From NCBI GenBank assembly GCA_049515175.1, contig JBEKUI010000012.1, positions 1-34,189 of the forward strand: a stretch of 34,189 nucleotides of DNA. The letters are read 5' to 3'. The notes below the pieces were generated by a model. That model saw only the letters and a list, made by a program, of their open reading frames with translations. It made no database searches and was not told where the DNA came from. Positions 1 to 8,963 of the stretch are shown here, piece by piece. This stretch comes from JACQNR01 sp049515175 (GTDB taxonomy: Bacteria; Acidobacteriota; Terriglobia; UBA7540). The stretch's first letter is position 1. Each line of letters begins with the position of its first letter. The translations under genes were made by a program, and so were the position numbers.

Positions 1-114
1 GCGATCGATCGCTTCCTGGTGGCTTACAATGCGCAAGCCGCTCCCTTCGAATGGCGAAAACGTCGGGTGCATAGCGTTGGACTCAAACAATATTACTCTG
101 ATTTGAGTCACTAA
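1..114 (+). pseudogene. IS630-family transposase, C-terminal end only
   Basis: The frame is open from the left edge and ends in TAA at 112-114, giving the last 37 residues of a protein. The segment IDRFLVAYNAQAAPFEW, then an Arg/Lys-rich stretch and a tail with LKQYYSDLSH, resembles the C-terminus of IS630/Tc1-type DDE transposases, where a 'YN...A.PF.W' motif follows the last catalytic acidic residue. The catalytic core lies outside the window, so it is unknown whether the full gene is intact. The frame is too short for ordinary ORF calling. A 10-bp palindrome follows the stop directly, as expected near an IS end. Family assignment is by motif memory only. Confidence 0.65.
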
Positions 115-124
115 GTACTAGTAC
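115..124. repeat. Palindrome next to the transposase stop (possible IS end)
   Basis: GTACTAGTAC is a perfect 10-bp palindrome starting directly after the transposase TAA. IS630 elements insert at TA and end a short distance from the transposase stop, so this may be part of the right terminal repeat. The left end is outside the window, so the match cannot be tested here. Confidence 0.3.
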
Positions 125-245
125 CTTTGGCCAATTGCCAACCCGCACGGCTCCGGAGCATAATCGCATGTTCAATCGGGCACGGAGGGCAGGATCGTTG
201 CTCTTCCGTGCTGCGAGACGAGTCCGTGGGTCAGGAGATATCACA

Positions 246-1580
246 ATGTCCCGGGGCGAGCCACCCTCTGCTCATCGCAAGTCCGACAGGCGATTCAGGT
301 GGGGCAGAACCTTGCTGGTCGTGGTTGCCATAGGAATCTGCCTCAATGCTTTCGCGGCCGGACAGTTCGCTAAGCGTCGGTCAAAGAAAGGCGCAGTGGA
401 TGAGGACACCGGCGAGATCACCAAGCCTCAGGTTTTGAATCCCGATTCATCAAATCCGATCTTGCGCTATCCGGCGGCCAGCTTGTCCGGTTGGTCGGTC
501 ATGAGCACCTCCTACGGTTGGTTCGACGTCACGCGCGATGGCATCCGGTACACCGTGGTGCAGCCCAAGGGGAAGCTGGACGAGGGTTTTGAATCCGGCA
601 AGGCTGAACTCTCCGACATTGAAATCAAGTACGCCTACCTGTATTTCAAAGCCAGCGGCAAGAAGCACATGGTTTTCTATATGCCCGAGGAAAGCTGGGG
701 CGCGATTCACTCCGGTCCGGGCGCGATGGCGGCCTCCGGCCGAGGCGGGATGGGGACTTCTTCCATCCTGCAGGCCATCCGGAATTTCGACCGGGTGCTG
801 GCGCAAGTGAAACCGCCTCCGCCCCCGGGGCCGGAGATTAGCCTGACGGCTAATCCCGCCAGCGTTGAACACGGCCACGCGCTGACCCTGGTCTGGACGT
901 CGCAGAACGCCACGAGCCTGCGCATCGATCCTGACGTAGGCACAGTCGAGGCTGCCGGCTCGCGCAGCGTGACGCCCCAACAGGCCACCACCTACACGCT
1001 CACGGCGCAGGGTCCGGGCGGCGCCAAGACGGCCGTCGCCCATGTCGAAGTCACGCAGGCGACGCCTCCCACGCTGGTGCTCGTCGAACCCTCGATAGGA
1101 ACTTCTGGTCAGACGATCGAAGTCACGAGTGTCGCCTTCAAGATTCGCGGGGTGGCGATGGACAACGCCGGCATCCCGGTGGTGAGCATCAACGGAAATC
1201 CCGCCAGCCTGCGGCCGCAGAATGCCCAGGCTACGGAGTTCTTCTCCGACGCGCTGACCCTTCACGAGGGCGAAAACAGATTTGAAATCGTTGCCACCAA
1301 CCGCGCCCAGGCGCAGGCGAAGCTGGCCTTCGTGGCCCGCTACACACCGCCCCCACCGCCCCCCGCGCCCGTTCCGGAGCCCAATCCCAAGGCGTTCAGC
1401 AAAGCGGGCATCCTCGACCTGCTCAACAATTTTGTGCCCAGCGCGCGGGTGGGGGACCTGGTAAAGCAGTACGGCCTCAAATTCAACCCCAGCGAAGAGG
1501 ATCTCCAGGACATCCGCAACGCCGGCGGCAAGGACGACCTCGTCGCCGCCCTGCGCGAGACCGCCAAACCTCAGAAATAG
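246..1580 (+). CDS. Membrane-anchored or exported Ig-like domain protein
   Basis: No specific function is recognised. I chose the ATG at 246 because AGGAG (233-237) lies 8 nt upstream; the frame stays open back to 135 but has no better signal there. The protein has 444 residues. A basic N-terminus is followed by a hydrophobic segment (about residues 20-38), a signal anchor or signal peptide. Residues about 90-185 form an unassigned domain. After a Pro-rich linker comes an Ig-like repeat beginning 'ISLTANPASVEHG' and containing 'TYTLTAQGPGG', of the type common in secreted bacterial proteins. A second beta-sandwich-like segment follows, then another Pro run. The C-terminal 55 residues (KAGILDLLNNFVPSARVGDL onward) resemble a small helical module I associate with Acidobacteriota. 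Likely periplasmic or surface-exposed. It converges with the response regulator gene. Confidence 0.75.
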   Translation: MSRGEPPSAHRKSDRRFRWGRTLLVVVAIGICLNAFAAGQFAKRRSKKGAVDEDTGEITKPQVLNPDSSNPILRYPAASLSGWSVMSTSYGWFDVTRDGIRYTVVQPKGKLDEGFESGKAELSDIEIKYAYLYFKASGKKHMVFYMPEESWGAIHSGPGAMAASGRGGMGTSSILQAIRNFDRVLAQVKPPPPPGPEISLTANPASVEHGHALTLVWTSQNATSLRIDPDVGTVEAAGSRSVTPQQATTYTLTAQGPGGAKTAVAHVEVTQATPPTLVLVEPSIGTSGQTIEVTSVAFKIRGVAMDNAGIPVVSINGNPASLRPQNAQATEFFSDALTLHEGENRFEIVATNRAQAQAKLAFVARYTPPPPPPAPVPEPNPKAFSKAGILDLLNNFVPSARVGDLVKQYGLKFNPSEEDLQDIRNAGGKDDLVAALRETAKPQK

Positions 1581-1596
1581 GATTGCGTGCCGAGTC

Positions 1597-1614
1597 GCGG
1601 ACCGGTTCGTCCGC
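1597..1614. terminator. Hairpin between convergent genes
   Basis: GCGGAC, loop CGGTTC, GTCCGC forms a 6-bp GC-rich stem in the 56-nt gap between the convergent stops at 1580 and 1637. There is no clear T-run on either strand, so it is at best a weak bidirectional terminator. Confidence 0.3.
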
Positions 1615-1636
1615 ACGGCTTTCCGCGGGGGAAGGG

Positions 1637-3004
<1,368 letters not shown>

Positions 3005-3016
3005 GGAGAGGAACCC

Positions 3017-4648
3017 TCAGACGATGGACGACGTCGCGTGGATGGCGGCTGGAACTTGCGGCACGGCGGGAACGGGCAATTCCACCACCATGACGGCGCC
3101 CGAGCCCTCGCCATCGGCAGCGTAGATGCGCCCACCGTGGTCTTCCACGACCTTGCGCGTGATGGCCAAGCCCAACCCGAAGCCCGTCGTGCGCGTGGAG
3201 TAGTAGGGGGTGAAAACCCGCTCGCGATCTTCCGCCGGAATGCCATATCCGGTATCAGCGAAGCGCAGGGTGAGCAGGCCCGGTCTCCCCGCCTCGGCTT
3301 GCTCCAACGACTCCACCCGCGCGGAGATGCGCACCTCGCCGCCTTCCGGCATGGCCTGGATGGCGTTCGTTAGGAGGTTGATAAAACAGGTCTTCAATTG
3401 GGCGCTGTCGGCGCGCAGGACCGGCAGGCCAGGCGGTAACTCCATCCGGATCGATACCCTCTGGCGCGAAGCCTGTTTCTCGGCCAACGCCACCGCTTCT
3501 TCAATGGCAACCCGCACATCGCACTCCGCCAGCTCTGGTGGCGACTGCCGGCCCGCCGCGAGGAAGTCGTTCACCAGGCGATTCATCCGGCTGACCTCAT
3601 CCTTCATGTTGCGCAGGTTGCGCTGAAGCTCCTGCGCAGCCAAGTCGTCGCTGCTCCCGTGCTTGGCGCGAATCTGGTCGATGCTCAGGTTGATGAAGTT
3701 CAGCGAGTTGCGCACTTCATGAGCGACCGTGGCGGCAAACCGACCCACCAATGAGAGCTTTTCCGCCTGGTTCAGGCGGGTTTGAAGCTCCCGGTGACCG
3801 CGCAACCGTTCCACCATCTGGTTAAAAGTGTGAGCCAGCCGCCCCATCTCGTCGCGGTCGGTGGCGGCGGGCAGCGAGACCTCCAGGTTGCCCTGGGCGA
3901 CCTGTTGGGCGCCCCGCACGAGCAGATCCACCGGCCGAGTGAAGCGCGTGGCGAGATAAACGACCGCAAACATTCCGGCCAGCAGGGTCACCAGAATCCA
4001 GGCTAGCCGCTGCTGATAATAGTGGCGCAGGAGGTCGCCCACCTTGTCGCCCTCGCCGCGCACCTCGGCGTACCCGATGACTTTGTCGCCCTGAATGATG
4101 GGGAAATCGACGACCAAGGTCTTCTGCTCAACGGCAGTGTCCACATCAATGTCACGAAACTCCGCGGAAATCTTGATGGGATACTGCTTCGACGCGACCT
4201 GGCGCTTCTTGATCTTTATAGTTTTGCCGACCTGGCTGGGGTTGGTACTTGCTACGACCTCACCCGTGGGAGAGGCCACGGTAATGGACTTCAGCCCGGC
4301 GTCTTCGAGCGCCTTCTTGTACTCGGCCAGCGCTGCGTTACGATCTGCTCCAGGACGGATTCGTTCCTGCGCGAGGTTGCTGATGGCGACCAGTTCGGAG
4401 GTCTGCGCCTCGACATACGCCTTAATCAGATTGCTGTGGTATACGTACGTAGCAGTAAGGATGGCGCTGATGCACCCCATGATGAGGCACATGACCAGCC
4501 CCAGACGCGTCCGAAACCGCAAATTGAAGACATCACGCTTCAACAGGTTCTTGTCCCCGGCAATGGGGGAACCCACGGGTTCCTTGCGTTGATTGTATCG
4601 GACGCCGCGGCCAGGGTCAACGAAGGGGCGCTGGGAATCCACGTTCAA
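3017..4648 (-). CDS. Membrane sensor histidine kinase
   Basis: Partner of the NtrC-type regulator downstream. Up to 543 residues: TM1 about 48-70, an extracytoplasmic sensor region about 71-213 (PAS/Cache-like by size), TM2 about 215-235, HAMP about 236-290, HisKA with phospho-acceptor H310, then HATPase with N-box N424/N428, G1 'ADTGYGIP' and G2 'GFGLGLAI'. The H-box reads AHEVRNSLN, with Ser where most kinases have Pro. The start is uncertain: 4648 is TTG without a Shine-Dalgarno sequence; GTG at 4642 and GTG at 4576 (AAGGA 4 nt upstream) are alternatives, and the latter keeps both membrane segments. The sensed signal is unknown. Confidence 0.93.
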   Translation of the reverse strand: MNVDSQRPFVDPGRGVRYNQRKEPVGSPIAGDKNLLKRDVFNLRFRTRLGLVMCLIMGCISAILTATYVYHSNLIKAYVEAQTSELVAISNLAQERIRPGADRNAALAEYKKALEDAGLKSITVASPTGEVVASTNPSQVGKTIKIKKRQVASKQYPIKISAEFRDIDVDTAVEQKTLVVDFPIIQGDKVIGYAEVRGEGDKVGDLLRHYYQQRLAWILVTLLAGMFAVVYLATRFTRPVDLLVRGAQQVAQGNLEVSLPAATDRDEMGRLAHTFNQMVERLRGHRELQTRLNQAEKLSLVGRFAATVAHEVRNSLNFINLSIDQIRAKHGSSDDLAAQELQRNLRNMKDEVSRMNRLVNDFLAAGRQSPPELAECDVRVAIEEAVALAEKQASRQRVSIRMELPPGLPVLRADSAQLKTCFINLLTNAIQAMPEGGEVRISARVESLEQAEAGRPGLLTLRFADTGYGIPAEDRERVFTPYYSTRTTGFGLGLAITRKVVEDHGGRIYAADGEGSGAVMVVELPVPAVPQVPAAIHATSSIV

Positions 4649-4760
4649 AAGTCCAATCTAGTTGATAGGGTTGATCGATCACCGCCGCCTGAGCCAGGCA
4701 TTCCGAATTGGCACCGGAGCCACAAAGCTAACCGGACTCTGCGATCTTTGCCCGTTCCGG

Positions 4761-4792
4761 AAACAAAAACCCCCGGCAAACGAGCCGGGGGG
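4761..4792 (-). terminator. Rho-independent terminator of the Lys-rich protein gene
   Basis: On the minus strand an 8-bp stem (CCCCCGGC / GCCGGGGG, 4770-4777 with 4784-4791) with a 6-nt loop is followed by TTTTTG and further T residues (complement of 4761-4769). It lies 60 nt beyond the stop of the small gene at 4852 and upstream of the histidine kinase gene, so the two are probably separate transcripts. Confidence 0.85.
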
Positions 4793-4851
4793 TCCGGTCC
4801 CGATCCAGTTCATGCAGTCCTGGTTTCAGACCGTAAGCATTGGAGAGAGGG

Positions 4852-5022
4852 TTACTTCTTCGTCTCTTCCGCCTTCTTCTCCTTCTTTTCCTTCTTCGTC
4901 TTCTTGGCCTTCTTCTCCTTCTTCTCCGCCTTCGGCGCAGCCGTCGTATCCTGCGCGAGAACCGGCATGGCGAGGGAGAAAGCCAGAGCAGCCGTAAACA
5001 GCAGTGTGAAGAGTTTCTTCAT
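4852..5022 (-). CDS. Small secreted Lys-rich protein
   Basis: A 56-residue ORF read directly from the sequence. Residues 1-23 (MKKLFTLLFTAALAF, then SLAMPVLA) form a textbook Sec signal peptide with an AxA-like cleavage site before QDTTAAP. The mature part of about 33 residues is nearly all Lys, Glu and Ala (repeats of KKEKKAKK type), strongly basic and probably extended or a single charged helix. AGGAGG lies 11 nt upstream of the ATG. A strong intrinsic terminator follows. Such tiny secreted basic proteins occur in many genomes without a known role; binding to nucleic acid, polyphosphate or the cell surface is only speculation. The Lys codons are mostly AAG, in keeping with the GC-rich host. 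Confidence 0.8.
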   Translation of the reverse strand: MKKLFTLLFTAALAFSLAMPVLAQDTTAAPKAEKKEKKAKKTKKEKKEKKAEETKK

Positions 5023-5025
5023 TGC

Positions 5026-5035
5026 GGAACGTTCC
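5026..5035. repeat. Palindrome in the leader of the small gene
   Basis: GGAACGTTCC is a perfect 10-bp palindrome between the AGGAGG and the ATG of the Lys-rich protein gene. It overlaps the last bases of the ribosome binding site, so it could be an operator or influence translation. No function can be assigned. Confidence 0.3.
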
Positions 5036-5261
5036 TCCTGTGAATTTGACTTGCAGGGTTTGTATGGGCATTCGAATGGCCAAAGCCCGTCGACGCCCTT
5101 CGCATCCGTATCTTATTGATTCTATGATTATTAATTACAGAACGGGTCAAAGATCAGAAGCGCCTCGAAGGCCAGCGCCCGACTCCAACGCACCAAATGG
5201 TGCATCGGGTACACCAAATCGTGTAATCGCCAAGTCGCCCAGGCATCCTTGCTGGCGTGAA

Positions 5262-7187
5262 TTATTCTTTGGAAGTGATTTCGAAAATTCTGGCATCGAG
5301 GAAGAGCTGGAAGAGTACTGGGTCCAAGAGTTGCGACTTCACTTCCTGGCCGATGATATCCAGCGCTCGCTCGACGGGCACAGCGCGTTTGTAGGGGCGG
5401 TCGCGTGCGGTCAACGCGTCGAAAATGTCCGAGATGGTCATCATTTTGGCCTGGAAGGGAATCTCCTCGCCCTTCATGTGGTAGGGGTAGCCGCTGCCGT
5501 CGAGTTTCTCGTGGTGGAACTTGGCGATGATGGGGACGTTTTTCAGTTCCTTGGTCCATGGAATTTGGCTGAGGAACTTGAAGCTATGGATCACGTGCGA
5601 CTCGATCTGAATTCGCTCCTCGGCGTCGAGGCTGCCCTTGGGGATGGTGAGGAAGCGCAACTCCTCCGGCGTCAGCAACGGCTCGGTGGGGCCGGAGGGA
5701 TCCTGAAACGTCCAGCCGGCGATCTCCACGAGTCTTTCCGAAGTCTTTTCCGGCAGGACGGTCGGCTCATTGGCTTGCAGCACAAGCTGCAGGAACTCAT
5801 CGAGCTGCCGCAATTCATTCGCTTGCAACGATTCAATCCCCGCGAATGACGGCTCGTAGTTCTGGTTGCCCTGTGCCAGAAGATAATCCACTTTCTTCCG
5901 GTAGGTATCCAGTTCCAGCACCTTGCGGATGTACTGGAAGCGTTTCTGAATGAGGTCGAGCTGGGAGGGGTAGAGCTTTTTGGCTTTGACCAGGACTTCC
6001 TCGCGCACCCCGACCTTCCCGAAGTCGTGCAATATGGAGGCATAACGGATCTCGCGAATATCCTGGCGGGTAAACTGGAAATCCTTATAAGGTCCCGCAT
6101 CCACTCGATCGACGGCCTCGGCGAGCCCCACCGTCAGCTTCGCCACGCGCTCCGAGTGGCCGAAGGTCGTCGGGTCGCGAGACTCGATGGCGAGCACGGA
6201 GGCCTTGACGAAGCCCTCGAACAGATTCTCGATCTCGCGATAGAGCAGGTTGTTTTCGACCGCCACCGCCGCCTGGCTGGCCAGCGACGAGGCCAGTTCC
6301 TGGCTGCGCTCGGAAAAGGGCTCGACTTCGCGGTGCACCACCTGCCGCGAGCTCAGCTTGACGTCCTTATGGCGCTTGGCGTTGATGAGCTGAAGGACGC
6401 CGATCACCTCGTCCTTCTGGTTCTTCATCGGCACGACCAGCATCGACTTGGTGCGGTACTTGAACCTCTCGTCGAAGTCGCGGTTCAGCCGGAAGGGGAG
6501 GTTGCGAATGCGGTAGGCGTCTTTGATGTTGAGCACGTTGCCGGTTGAGGCCGCGTAGCCGGCGACGCTGCGTGTGTCGATGGGCAGTGTGAACTGGCGG
6601 AACGGAACCGAGTGGCTGTCGCTCTGGGTCAGTTTGAAAACCAGATGCTTGGCGCCGTCCGGCTTCTCTTCCACGATATAGAGCGAGCCCGCGTCGCAGC
6701 CCGTAATCTCCCGGCTCTTGGTCAGAATGAGATCGAGTAGCGCATCGGGATTGCGCTCGGTGGAAAGCGCGATGCCAATGCGGTTGAGGGTCTCGAGCTC
6801 GGTCGCCACAAAGCGCAGTTGCCGGCTGACGTTGCGGCGGTCCTCTTCGATGTGCAGAGTCGCGAAAGCGCTGGTGACGGCCCGGGCGAGGACGCCACGG
6901 GGCGCCTGGCGGGGCAGCACGGCAAACACGCGGTCGTCGCTCTGGGCTCGCGCCGGCAGGGGGCGGTCCAGCAGATAGATCACGCGCCAGAGCTCACCCG
7001 GCGGTGCGTGCCGCTCGATGCTCGCCAGGTCATCCTCGCTGGCGTCAGCAATGACGACGCCCGAGCCCTCCCAGGCGGGGCCCTTCTTCCCGTCGCGCTC
7101 CAGCGAAACCAGCCGATAGGCGGTCGGTAGTTGGCGCAGAACTTTGGTTAGAGCGGATGGCCGGAAGTAGTAGACGTGTTTCGCCAT
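5262..7187 (-). CDS. GAF and HD-GYP domain c-di-GMP phosphodiesterase
   Basis: Predicted cytoplasmic enzyme that hydrolyses cyclic di-GMP. 641 residues. The first ~120 residues look like a degenerate receiver-type domain without clear phosphorylation residues. A GAF domain spans about 145-312. The HD-GYP domain follows: H344 (GHSERVAKL), the HD pair in LHDFGKVGV (387-388), K391, H531, HHE at 558-560, the GYP signature DGSGYP (563-568) and DIFDALTARDRPYK. All metal-binding positions I can identify are present, so it should be active. About 110 extra residues (roughly 405-515) separate the HD part from the GYP part, much more than in the compact form. The ATG at 7187 has AAGGG close upstream. 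It lies 243 nt downstream of the STAS gene in the same direction and may belong to that operon. Confidence 0.92.
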   Translation of the reverse strand: MAKHVYYFRPSALTKVLRQLPTAYRLVSLERDGKKGPAWEGSGVVIADASEDDLASIERHAPPGELWRVIYLLDRPLPARAQSDDRVFAVLPRQAPRGVLARAVTSAFATLHIEEDRRNVSRQLRFVATELETLNRIGIALSTERNPDALLDLILTKSREITGCDAGSLYIVEEKPDGAKHLVFKLTQSDSHSVPFRQFTLPIDTRSVAGYAASTGNVLNIKDAYRIRNLPFRLNRDFDERFKYRTKSMLVVPMKNQKDEVIGVLQLINAKRHKDVKLSSRQVVHREVEPFSERSQELASSLASQAAVAVENNLLYREIENLFEGFVKASVLAIESRDPTTFGHSERVAKLTVGLAEAVDRVDAGPYKDFQFTRQDIREIRYASILHDFGKVGVREEVLVKAKKLYPSQLDLIQKRFQYIRKVLELDTYRKKVDYLLAQGNQNYEPSFAGIESLQANELRQLDEFLQLVLQANEPTVLPEKTSERLVEIAGWTFQDPSGPTEPLLTPEELRFLTIPKGSLDAEERIQIESHVIHSFKFLSQIPWTKELKNVPIIAKFHHEKLDGSGYPYHMKGEEIPFQAKMMTISDIFDALTARDRPYKRAVPVERALDIIGQEVKSQLLDPVLFQLFLDARIFEITSKE

Positions 7188-7430
7188 GGGCCCTTCGCAC
7201 TCAAGTCAGAATGAAATGGATAACTGCGCGGCGCCGTTTCTTCTTGTCCCAGCGCCTGGCAAGGGCGAAACGGGTGATCAGAATTTACTCTTCCTGTTCC
7301 CGTCCCCTGGGACTGCCTGCGGCGTACACTCTCTCCCTACTGACTGCGGCCGCTGCCGCCTCGCTCCGCCGCATTGCGGAAACTCCCTGCCTTGCGGAGC
7401 CGGGCGCCGCCGCCCCAGTCCGGCGGGTGA

Positions 7431-7778
7431 TTAAGACCCAAAGCTGCCGATCGCCTTGGCCTCGTCGTCGTACACGTCGAACACCGTGTAGAGCTTGGTG
7501 ATCTGCAGAAGGTCCTTGACCTTCTTGGTCAGGTTGAGCAGCTTCAACTGTCCGCCCTGGTTGGAAACGGAAGTGAAACCGCTGACCAGTTCTCCGATCC
7601 CCGAGCTGTCGATGTAGGTGATATCCGCGAGGTTGAGCAGCAGGTGCTTGTTGCCCTTGCCCACCTGGGCGCGGATCAGCTCGCGCAACTGTGTGCATCC
7701 CTCACCCAACGTAATCCGCCCGCTCATGTCCACGACGATGGCGGTATCCACCTGGCGCAACGTTGCCTTCATGCTCAC
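7431..7778 (-). CDS. STAS-domain anti-sigma factor antagonist
   Basis: 115-residue single STAS domain, the SpoIIAA/RsbV type. Unphosphorylated, such a protein binds the anti-sigma kinase and releases its target; phosphorylation on the Ser of the conserved DSSG motif (57-60, in YIDSSGIGEL) reverses this. The start is GTG at 7778, which overlaps the stop of the upstream kinase gene as GTGA, with GGAGG 8 nt upstream; an in-frame ATG sits two codons later. The overlap suggests translational coupling and equal expression with its partner kinase. Confidence 0.93.
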   Translation of the reverse strand: MSMKATLRQVDTAIVVDMSGRITLGEGCTQLRELIRAQVGKGNKHLLLNLADITYIDSSGIGELVSGFTSVSNQGGQLKLLNLTKKVKDLLQITKLYTVFDVYDDEAKAIGSFGS

Positions 7779-8230
7779 GGTTCTTTCCTCCTTGACTCTC
7801 CAGAATTATCCGAGTTCAACCGCTTCACGAGGGTCACTTCCGTTCCCTCGCCTGCCCTGCTTTCGACTCGAAACTCGTCCATAAAAGTGCGGATCAAGAA
7901 AATCCCGCGCCCGGAAACGCTCAGAATGTTTTCGTTGGCCAGGGGGTCGGCAAGTCTGTTCGGATCGTAGCCGTTCCCCTGGTCGCGGACGCGAATTTCC
8001 AGGCGGTCACTGAAAATCTCGAAGCGCATCCAGACCCGCTTGCTGGGGTCGTTCTTGTTGCCGTGCCAGATGGCGTTGATCAGCGTCTCGTGCACGGCCA
8101 TGTCGATCTTGTGCTGGTCGTCTTCCTCGAAACCCGCCGTCCCCGAGACGCGCCGGGTAATCTCTTCTGCGACCTCCACGTTCTTGAGGTCGCTCTCCAG
8201 AACTACTTCAACCACACTGCCTTCGGCCAT
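7775..8230 (-). CDS. RsbW-like anti-sigma serine kinase (GHKL ATPase)
   Basis: 151 residues forming one HATPase_c domain. The N-box is HETLINAIWHGN (E48, N52), G1 is RDQGNGYD (83-89), and the G2/lid region is SGRGIFLIRTFMDE. It has no H-box or receiver, so it is a switch kinase rather than a histidine kinase. In known systems it binds a sigma factor or another effector and phosphorylates the STAS antagonist. It is first in the operon and overlaps the STAS gene by 4 nt. No sigma-factor gene is nearby, so the target is unknown. The ATG at 8230 lacks a strong Shine-Dalgarno sequence. Confidence 0.92.
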   Translation of the reverse strand: MAEGSVVEVVLESDLKNVEVAEEITRRVSGTAGFEEDDQHKIDMAVHETLINAIWHGNKNDPSKRVWMRFEIFSDRLEIRVRDQGNGYDPNRLADPLANENILSVSGRGIFLIRTFMDEFRVESRAGEGTEVTLVKRLNSDNSGESRRKEP

Positions 8231-8336
8231 ATGGAGTGCAGGGAATCCAGCGCGAATCCCTATGAAAACTACAATAGCCGCCCCGGATTGTCAACGAAAG
8301 CCTGCGCCCGGCGGCGGGGCAGTTTGAATCTGTAGC

Positions 8337-8382
8337 GGCGAGTTTACCTCGTCCGTCGGCTGACGGACGGAGTAAAGCCGCC
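8337..8382. repeat. Imperfect 23-bp inverted repeat (dispersed-repeat-like)
   Basis: The left arm (8337-8359, beginning GGCGAGTTTACC) and the right arm (8360-8382, ending AAAGCCGCC) pair at about 18 of 23 positions with almost no loop; the core is CGTCCGTC / GACGGACG. It would form a long hairpin in RNA or a cruciform in DNA. It lies about 107 nt upstream of the RsbW-like gene start. There is no second copy in this window. It may be a dispersed repeat unit or a transcript-end structure. Confidence 0.55.
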
Positions 8383-8904
8383 TCGACATCAAAATGACCC
8401 ACTACCCCGCGCCCGGCGGCGGCTTGCTGCCGCTTGGGTCGTCGCAAACACACGATCCGTCCGGTCAAGGAACGAAGCCAGGACGCCGCACTCCATAGCG
8501 CTTCGCGCCTGCCGCCGGAAATCTTCAAGATCCTCTCCGCCCGGAGCGGGTAGCGCCCCAATCAGATTTCAATGATCATCTCTGCCAGCCGCGTGGGATA
8601 GCGGTTCAAGCTCTCGCCGCGGTCTTTCCGCACCACGACGGTGTCAGAATCATCGGTTGGAAAGGCGGCAGTTTTGGGCTGCGGAAGCATCAGGAGAGGT
8701 AGAACAGGTGGCTTCTGTGCTCGATGAGGGGCTTACCGGCCAACACCCGACCGGGCGATTGCATTCAGAGGCGCTCGGGTGTATGTCATCTGACGCTCGA
8801 AAATTGAGAATGGAAATTCCGGCCAGAAATTACATCACCGCCTGCTGAAAGTGTAGGCATAGCAGCTCAAGAACAGGGACAAACTGTCCAGAGTATGAAA
8901 CTAT

Positions 8905-8934
8905 TTGACAGATAGCTTAAGAGTGGAGTACAAA
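8905..8934 (+). promoter_or_regulatory. Sigma70-like promoter of the 8964 gene
   Basis: TTGACA (8905-8910), an 18-nt spacer, then TACAAA (8929-8934). The -35 is perfect and the -10 matches 4 of 6. Transcription would start near 8941, leaving a leader of about 20 nt with GGGAGGTG just before the ATG. Confidence 0.5.
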
Positions 8935-8963
8935 TAGTCCCTTCGCTTTCAGGGAGGTGAAAA

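Larger units (their letters stand above)
8231..8963. other. Intergenic region between divergent genes
   Basis: 733 nt between the divergent RsbW-like and exported-protein genes. Short open frames exist on both strands, but none has a ribosome binding site together with a plausible protein composition. It contains a large inverted repeat (8337-8382) and a sigma70-like promoter for the rightward gene (8905-8934). Nothing else is recognisable in 8390-8900. Confidence 0.6.

Noticed and set aside
8657..8848. 63-codon plus-strand frame in the 8.2-8.9 kb gap
   Set aside because: No ribosome binding site, no recognisable motif, and it lies in a region with no other coding signal.
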